A DNA stretch of 64,000 nucleotides, from assembly GCA_023451735.1 (NCBI GenBank), contig JAEXYH010000085.1, forward strand, positions 1 through 64,000, read 5' to 3'. Under the pieces are notes generated by a model. That model did no database searches. It was not told where the DNA came from and worked only from the letters and a program-made list of their open reading frames with translations. Both the position numbers and the translations under genes were made by a program. Source of the DNA: Pseudomonadota bacterium (GTDB lineage: Bacteria; Pseudomonadota; Alphaproteobacteria; Rhizobiales; Rhizobiaceae). Shown piece after piece: positions 59,288 to 64,000 of this stretch; position 1 is the first letter of the stretch, and each line of letters begins with the position of its first letter.

Positions 59288-59318
59288 CCGTCTGCGCCCT
59301 GAATTAGTCTGCAGACGG
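59288..59318. terminator. Inverted repeat downstream of the methyltransferase gene
   Basis: CCGTCTGC (59288-59295) and GCAGACGG (59311-59318) make an 8-bp stem with a 15-nt loop; the inner part also contains the palindrome GTCTGCAGAC. It lies between the methyltransferase stop and the crp-like start and may be the terminator of the former or an operator of the latter. Confidence 0.4.
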
Positions 59319-59446
59319 TAGCGGCAGGGTACACCTACCTCTCTTTTCCGGCAAGTCCGAAGCGGCAAAACCAACGTTCTCCGCAGAGGCATGGGCAAAC
59401 AACAGATGCCTATGCCCATAGAGCCTTGTTCGTGGATGAAACTGCT

Positions 59447-60232
59447 TCAGCGGAACGCGAACAAGTCCCAATGCCCGACAACACAGCCAGAGTGTTCTAT
59501 TCGCTCCAGCCGCGCGAGCCGCCAGTCATCCACGTCCCCATTGTTGAAACGCCACATCTCTGCGGCCGCAGTTGCCATGCCGGAAACAAAACGCCGCTGC
59601 AGTTCTGCATCTGCCGGATCGAGCCGCCACGGGCTCGGCGCCATCTCGACATGGAAGCCCTGCTTTTCGAGCAGCGTGCGCAGCACCTGTGCAGCGGTCG
59701 GGCCAAGTGCCGGACCAAATCCCTTGTCCCCCCGTTGATGGTCGTTGAATGCATCAACAACCTTCTCATCCATTGGATGCGGATCGTCCCAGTGACAGAT
59801 GCCGTCATAGTTCAGCGCGGCATAAAGGCCGACATCCGAATGGGGAAGTCGCGCCAGCAAATGGCTCAGAAAAGCTTCGGAAACGAGATCGAACAGAGCC
59901 GATGCAGTTACCAACCGCATTCCGGCAAATAGATCAGCGGAGATGTCGCCCAAATGCGCTTCGACAGATTCGACCCGCCCTGACTGACCGTGCCGGTTTT
60001 GTGCTTCCGCAAGCAGCAACGGATCGTTATCGACGAGCCGCCAGCGCCAATGAAGAGCCTCCGGGGAGAGCGCCCGGAAAGTCGATCCCGTCCCGGCACC
60101 GAGGTCGACGACGAGAGCATCCTCTCCCGCTGTCACCACATGATCGATCACTCGTTTCCGCAGTTCATGATCACGTGCCGCATGATCGGCCACCTCGCGT
60201 AGATCGAGCCACTGCTTGTCGAAACCGCTCAT
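59447..60232 (-). CDS. Class I SAM-dependent methyltransferase
   Basis: Methyltransferase (261 aa) with the Rossmann SAM motif VVDLGAGTGSTFRAL (41-55) and the acidic ribose contact RLVDNDPLLLAEA. Later segments, such as VTASALFDLVSEAFL and YAALNYDGICHWDDPHP, are typical of small-molecule methyltransferases. The start overlaps the glycosyltransferase stop (ATGA). It ends a tightly packed five-gene - strand operon. The acceptor is unknown. Confidence 0.85.
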   Translation of the reverse strand: MSGFDKQWLDLREVADHAARDHELRKRVIDHVVTAGEDALVVDLGAGTGSTFRALSPEALHWRWRLVDNDPLLLAEAQNRHGQSGRVESVEAHLGDISADLFAGMRLVTASALFDLVSEAFLSHLLARLPHSDVGLYAALNYDGICHWDDPHPMDEKVVDAFNDHQRGDKGFGPALGPTAAQVLRTLLEKQGFHVEMAPSPWRLDPADAELQRRFVSGMATAAAEMWRFNNGDVDDWRLARLERIEHSGCVVGHWDLFAFR

Positions 60233-61320
60233 CGGATGCCTTCCAGAAAATCAGCAAAGACCTGCGCGCTCGCCGGCCAGTCCGGCAATTTCAGGCCGGC
60301 AGCGCGTGAGCCGGCGGCATAGTCCTGCCGCGCCTGCGAATCGTCGAGAAGGGTCGCCAGAGCTGTCGCAAAACTCTCGACATTGCCGGGCTCGACAAGT
60401 ATCCCTGCCGTGCGCGGCACGAGGTCAGGCACTGCGCCGCCGCGGCAGCCGACGATCGGCAGGCCATGCGCCATCGCTTCGGCAAACACCATGCCGAAAC
60501 CCTCGTAGCGACTTGCCAGAGCGAAAATATTAGCCCTGTCGTATTCTGCCTCAACGTCATGAAGAGCGCCGGTCACGGCTATCCTGTCGTTCAGTCCGTA
60601 ATCTGCGATCTGTCGGCGCAAGGAGAAAGCATATTGCGGATTCATCCGGTCGCTGCCGACGATCCGGCACTGCCATGCCCGGTCACGCACCTGCGCCAGA
60701 GCAGCAACCAGCGTCATATGGTCCTTGCGTTTTGTCAGGGAGCCGACGGCAAGGATCACCGGCGGTTCACCCTCGATATTGCCCCGCGCCGGTTCGGCGC
60801 GTTCGGTGCCTGGTATCGCCACACAGATCGCATCCCGCCTGACGCCGAAATCCGAAACCAGTGTTCGGGCTGTTTCCGGGCTTGTCACGGCAATCCCCCG
60901 AACACAGGCTAGAGCCGCAGTCTCGCTTCGGTGAAGTTCTTCCGCCTGCCCTTTCGAAAGCCCCGTTTCCAGCGCCAGAGGATGGTGAACGAGAGCAATC
61001 AGCTTCAGACGCGCGCCCTCGCGCCGGGCAATCTCGGGCATGGCGCCGAAGGCCAGTCCATCAACAAGTACCAGACTTTCATCGGGAAGACGGGCAAACT
61101 GCGTTGCTGTTTTTTCCAGTTCATCACGGCTCGGAGCGGGAAACCCATCCGCCAACCGGAGATGCTCGACCTTCCAGCCCAACGCGCGAAGCTCGCCGAT
61201 CATCCGCCGATCGTAACCGTAACCGCCACTGGGGGTCTCTATGTCACCGGGAATGGCAAAGACAAGTTGCGACGCGCCAGCCTTTCGAATTTGGCCGTTC
61301 AAATCGCGGCCTCGTACCAT
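60229..61320 (-). CDS. Glycosyltransferase, GT4 (group 1) family
   Basis: GT-B glycosyltransferase (363 aa). N-terminal acceptor half: VFAIPGDIETPSGGYGYDRRM. C-terminal nucleotide-sugar half: VILAVGSLTKRKDHMTLVAAL, and the E-x7-E region LASRYEGFGMVFAEAMAHGLPIVGCRGGAVPDLV. It overlaps the upstream pterin-synthase-like gene by 22 nt and the next gene by 4 nt. Neither donor nor acceptor can be deduced. Its neighbours hint at a small molecule rather than a lipid-linked polymer. Confidence 0.87.
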   Translation of the reverse strand: MVRGRDLNGQIRKAGASQLVFAIPGDIETPSGGYGYDRRMIGELRALGWKVEHLRLADGFPAPSRDELEKTATQFARLPDESLVLVDGLAFGAMPEIARREGARLKLIALVHHPLALETGLSKGQAEELHRSETAALACVRGIAVTSPETARTLVSDFGVRRDAICVAIPGTERAEPARGNIEGEPPVILAVGSLTKRKDHMTLVAALAQVRDRAWQCRIVGSDRMNPQYAFSLRRQIADYGLNDRIAVTGALHDVEAEYDRANIFALASRYEGFGMVFAEAMAHGLPIVGCRGGAVPDLVPRTAGILVEPGNVESFATALATLLDDSQARQDYAAGSRAAGLKLPDWPASAQVFADFLEGIR

Positions 61321-61697
61321 GCCCGTGCCACATGACTTTCATGCAGTGTGATCTTGAGCCGACGGATCCGCCTGCCGCCCGGTCCAAGTCCCCCTGCTTC
61401 GATGCGTCGGTGCAAGTCGTCGAAGATGTGCTTGGCCAGCACCTCGGTCGTCGTGACCTTGCCACGAAAGACATCCAGTTCGTCAAGATTCTGGTAATTC
61501 AACGGTGTAACGGCCTCCTTCAGCAATGCAGTTGCCAAGCCGATATCGACACCAAGCCCGTTTTCGTCGAGATCTTCGGTCATGAAGGCTGCATCGACCA
61601 CGAATGTTGCTCCGTGCATCGCTTGGGCAGGGCCAAAAACCTCACGCGGGAGGCTATGGGCGATCATCATGTGGTCGCGCACTTCGACAGCAAACAT
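61299..61697 (-). CDS. 6-pyruvoyl-tetrahydropterin synthase (QueD/PTPS) homologue lacking standard catalytic residues
   Basis: T-fold protein (132 aa) of the PTPS/QueD family, starting at 61697 after AAGGAG. The zinc His H14 (MIAHSLPR) and H28 (MHGATF) are present, but the second His of the usual HGH motif is A30, and the catalytic Cys just before it is missing. The catalytic His of the LDH-x-x-LN motif is replaced (LNYQNLDEL). The Glu region (LKITLHESH) is kept. It may therefore bind a pterin or do altered chemistry. It lies in a glycosyltransferase/dehydrogenase/methyltransferase operon. Confidence 0.82.
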   Translation of the reverse strand: MFAVEVRDHMMIAHSLPREVFGPAQAMHGATFVVDAAFMTEDLDENGLGVDIGLATALLKEAVTPLNYQNLDELDVFRGKVTTTEVLAKHIFDDLHRRIEAGGLGPGGRRIRRLKITLHESHVARAWYEAAI

Positions 61698-61717
61698 CGT
61701 GTTGGCTCCTTTCCATT

Positions 61718-62695
61718 TCAGATATAGCGGATGCGGTGACACAAGGTATCCGGATCGGAGAGGATCTGGAGGTAGTGCCCGGCAAGATCGTCAAAGGTCG
61801 TTTCACCGGAAATAAGATCGTCAAGACGATTGTCCGCCAGAAGACCAAGCGCTGTTTCGAGCCGCCGCGACAATGGCCATCGAGCACGCCGCGAGGCCGG
61901 CACATGGCCGACTTGCGAGCCGATGATCGACAGGCGATGGCTGTGAAACCGACCGCCGAGCGGCACGACCGAAGTCCCCTCTCCGAACCAGGACATTTCG
62001 ACGATGCGGGCTTCGAAACCCGCGATTGCAATGGCGGTCGCAAGACCCTCGGACGTGGCGGAAGCATGAATGACCACGTCGCTGTCGCAGTCAGACGCTT
62101 CAGCCGTATCGGGCAAAGCAAAACGGCAGCCAAGCGTTTCCGCCAGAACGCGACGGTCAGGGTTCACGTCGACAAGGGTCACCCGCGTTCCGGGGATTTT
62201 CGCGGAGAGGAATGCGACCAGCAATCCAACAAGCCCACCACCGACGACAGACACCTTGTCGCCCGCGAGGATGCCCGCGTCCCAGATGCCGTTTAATGCC
62301 GTCTCCATGTTGGCAGCCAGGACGGCACGCGCAGCCGGCACATTCGGCGGGACCGGGATCGCCATTTTCGCCGGCACATGGAAAACGTCCTGATGGGGAT
62401 GGAGGCAGAAGACCATTTCCCCTTCGCTTTGGGCAGATCCGGCCTTGACCATACCAACAACGGCATAGCCGTATTTGACCGGGAACGGAAACTCGCCCTC
62501 CTGGAGCGGTGCGCGCATACGATCGTGTTCGCTCTCCGGCACCGATCCATCGGCCACGAGAGCTTCCGTGCCTCTGCTGATGGCACCAAAGCGGCTCTCA
62601 ATCAGAAGATCACCTTCAGCCAGCGGTCCTAACGACGCCTGCTTGAATGCTGCCTGTCTTATTCCTGTCAGCCACAACGCTCTTGATGTCGTCAT
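61718..62695 (-). CDS. Zinc-type (MDR) alcohol dehydrogenase-like protein
   Basis: Medium-chain dehydrogenase/reductase (325 aa). The GroES-like N-domain contains LLIESRFGAISRGTEALV and PVKYGYAVVG. The NAD(P) Rossmann domain has VSVVGGGLVGLLVAFL and VTLVDVNPDRRVLAETLG, then DVVIHASATSEGLATAIAIAG. The usual catalytic-zinc Cys is absent (SRGTEALV in its place), as in some bile/pterin-like members. The start at 62695 overlaps the opgH-like stop (ATGA); the long open frame further upstream is only a shadow of that gene. Confidence 0.85.
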   Translation of the reverse strand: MTTSRALWLTGIRQAAFKQASLGPLAEGDLLIESRFGAISRGTEALVADGSVPESEHDRMRAPLQEGEFPFPVKYGYAVVGMVKAGSAQSEGEMVFCLHPHQDVFHVPAKMAIPVPPNVPAARAVLAANMETALNGIWDAGILAGDKVSVVGGGLVGLLVAFLSAKIPGTRVTLVDVNPDRRVLAETLGCRFALPDTAEASDCDSDVVIHASATSEGLATAIAIAGFEARIVEMSWFGEGTSVVPLGGRFHSHRLSIIGSQVGHVPASRRARWPLSRRLETALGLLADNRLDDLISGETTFDDLAGHYLQILSDPDTLCHRIRYI

Positions 62696-64000
62696 GCGCG
62701 GTTGTCCGCCAGCGCGTCGAGGGAAACAGCTCGATGGGCCTGCTTGGGCGCAACTTCGGGTCGACGCCAGCGGCGGGCGGCGTGAGGCACGAGCGGGCTC
62801 AAGATCCGTGGCATGCGTCCCTCTTCCGGAATGGCAAACAGACCTAGGCTCGTGGTCCACCGGCCGAAGCTTCTCGAAGCCGTCAGCATGGTAAAGGGGA
62901 TTGCCAGACAGAGGCCCGCAACCATCGGCAATGTCCACAGCAGGGCTGTCGCCCCTGCCCCGAACAGAAGGATAACCGCAAGCGTAATGCCGATCATCGT
63001 CTGCGGGCCCATGGTCTTCAGCGCCGATCGAAAAGACACGCCAAGCCGATCGCGGTTCTGGCCGCTCCATGCGACGCAGCGTCCAAACGGAAGGCCGAAG
63101 AGAAAGACGGAGACATACACGGCGATGATCGGTGCCATCAGCATAGAGGCGAGGATTTCGGCTATGACGGAAAAGCCGAAACGCAGCGGCCCGCCATAAC
63201 TGCGAACCGCGCCCTTCGTCAGGCAGACATCGATCATGCCAGCGAGCTTCGGTGCGATGGACATGAAGAAGATGATGGCAAAAAGGGAAAGGCCGAGCTG
63301 CAGATAGGTGGGATCGAAACCCGCCGAAATGCCCTTCCAGGCCGCAGCGAAGGTCGCTGCGATCCATGCGGGCGGTGCGACATACATCAGGATCGCCTGC
63401 AGCACCTGGAACCGGCTGAGTAGCTTCAGCCCCGGTTCGAACAGGAATCGCCAATATTGCATATTGCCCTGACACCATCGCAGATCGCGCTTGGCGAAAT
63501 CGGGAAATGTCGGTGGATTGGCTTCATAGCTCTGCGTTTCGATAGGCAGCACACGAACTTCATAGCCGCCGCGGCGCATGTAGGCGGCTTCAAGCTGGTC
63601 ATGGCTCAGCACATGACCGCCGAGCGGTGGCGACCCTGGCAGCACGGGCAGGCTGCAATGTGCCTGGAAGGCGGCGGTGCGGATCAGCGCATTATGCCCC
63701 CAATAGGGACCGCAATCCGCATTCCACCATGCGGCACCCATGGTGAAGGCGCGCATGCCGTGTCGCATACCGAACTGGAACATACGTGCAAAACCGCTGG
63801 TCGCCGGCATGCCCACCACGAGTGACTGCAGAATGCCGATCTCTGGCCTCGTTTCCATTGCCGCGACAAGCCGGATGATCGCATCGCCAGACATGACACT
63901 ATCGGAGTCTAGTGGAAGGAAAAAATCGTAGTCCGCGCCATATTGGTCTAAGAAATCATGAATGTTTCCAGCTTTGTAGGCGGAATTTACTGTGCGTCGC
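62692..64000 (-). CDS. opgH: Glucan biosynthesis glucosyltransferase H-like (5' end outside window)
   Basis: C-terminal 435 or so residues of a membrane GT2 enzyme of the OpgH/MdoH group, which makes periplasmic beta-glucan from UDP-glucose. The frame continues to the window edge: YGADYDFFLPLDSDSVMSGD includes the DxD motif. Then PYWGHNALIRTAAF, GHVLSHDQLEAAYMRRGG, and the Q-x-x-RW motif as RWCQGNMQYWRF. Several membrane helices follow. Downstream genes start at its stop (ATGA). Rhizobia normally make cyclic glucans with NdvB, so OpgH may play another role here. Confidence 0.9.
   Translation of the reverse strand, partial: RRTVNSAYKAGNIHDFLDQYGADYDFFLPLDSDSVMSGDAIIRLVAAMETRPEIGILQSLVVGMPATSGFARMFQFGMRHGMRAFTMGAAWWNADCGPYWGHNALIRTAAFQAHCSLPVLPGSPPLGGHVLSHDQLEAAYMRRGGYEVRVLPIETQSYEANPPTFPDFAKRDLRWCQGNMQYWRFLFEPGLKLLSRFQVLQAILMYVAPPAWIAATFAAAWKGISAGFDPTYLQLGLSLFAIIFFMSIAPKLAGMIDVCLTKGAVRSYGGPLRFGFSVIAEILASMLMAPIIAVYVSVFLFGLPFGRCVAWSGQNRDRLGVSFRSALKTMGPQTMIGITLAVILLFGAGATALLWTLPMVAGLCLAIPFTMLTASRSFGRWTTSLGLFAIPEEGRMPRILSPLVPHAARRWRRPEVAPKQAHRAVSLDALADNRA

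Noticed and set aside
61718..63478. A single 586-codon - strand frame covering the dehydrogenase and half of the opgH-like gene
   Set aside because: Only the part from 62695 resembles a dehydrogenase; upstream it is an antiphase shadow of the opgH-like coding sequence, and 62695 overlaps that gene's stop in the operon's usual way.
1..64000. Search by eye for CRISPR arrays, insertion sequences, tRNA or rRNA genes
   Set aside because: No regular repeat-spacer pattern, transposase, tRNA-like cloverleaf or rRNA sequence was noticed; a short or diverged tRNA could still be missed without a computation.

Overview
The window is high-GC, gene-dense DNA from an alphaproteobacterium, most probably of the Rhizobiaceae (Rhizobium/Agrobacterium type). 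The grounds are general: protein style, TGATG/ATGA-overlapped operons, a caa3-type oxidase cluster with a fused subunit I+III, a LOV/HWE histidine kinase and an OpgH-like glucan synthase. No rRNA, tRNA, CRISPR array, transposase or replication gene was seen. The species call is inference.

Layout. (1) 1-9.2 kb, + strand: leucine/branched-chain catabolism. It holds the end of the branched-chain 2-oxoacid dehydrogenase genes (E1beta partial, E2, E3), isovaleryl-CoA dehydrogenase, both methylcrotonyl-CoA carboxylase subunits, then a MaoC-type hydratase and a CitE-type lyase where a methylglutaconyl-CoA hydratase and HMG-CoA lyase are expected. A branched-chain aminotransferase follows. (2) 10.4-17.6 kb: an L-rhamnose locus of the enteric type (rhaB-rhaA-rhaD-rhaM, probably with tpiA) on the - strand, a divergent RhaS/RhaR-like activator, and a fucO-type lactaldehyde reductase. 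(3) 18.2-24.7 kb: a long Prc protease, propionyl-CoA carboxylase pccB-pccA and a 2H phosphoesterase. (4) 25.2-27.3 kb: dgoD and divergent dgoR for D-galactonate.

(5) 27.5-46.8 kb: a large accessory island that looks like organosulfur catabolism. It has a TetR regulator, a DsbA/HCCA-isomerase-like protein, mercaptopyruvate sulfurtransferase, an FAD D-2-hydroxyacid dehydrogenase, a BisC-like S-/N-oxide reductase, a complete peptide-type ABC importer with a fused double ATPase, two luciferase-like monooxygenases, two acyl-CoA-dehydrogenase-fold monooxygenases (DszC/SfnB-like), an MsuE-like FMN reductase, a D-2-hydroxyacid dehydrogenase and an RBBP9-like hydrolase. Three intergenic sites share an A-rich block next to an AGAC-NN-GTCT dyad, and a fourth dyad lies in front of tetR. 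This suggests one TetR-controlled regulon, and it is the best candidate here for an undescribed system.

(6) 47-56 kb: small hypothetical genes, then a caa3-type cytochrome oxidase operon on the - strand (subunit II with a haem c tail, fused subunit I+III, a small membrane protein, CtaG, a tri-haem cytochrome c), followed by a pair of membrane/periplasmic proteins of the TIGR02588/TIGR02587 type. (7) 55.9-59.2 kb: a small membrane protein, a LOV-HWE histidine kinase with a single-domain response regulator, a decayed PAS fragment and a Crp/Fnr regulator. (8) 59.4-64 kb, - strand: OpgH-like glucosyltransferase (partial), zinc-type dehydrogenase, a divergent 6-pyruvoyl-tetrahydropterin-synthase homologue, a GT4 glycosyltransferase and a SAM methyltransferase. 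These are tightly packed and look like a small-molecule or glycan pathway of unknown product.
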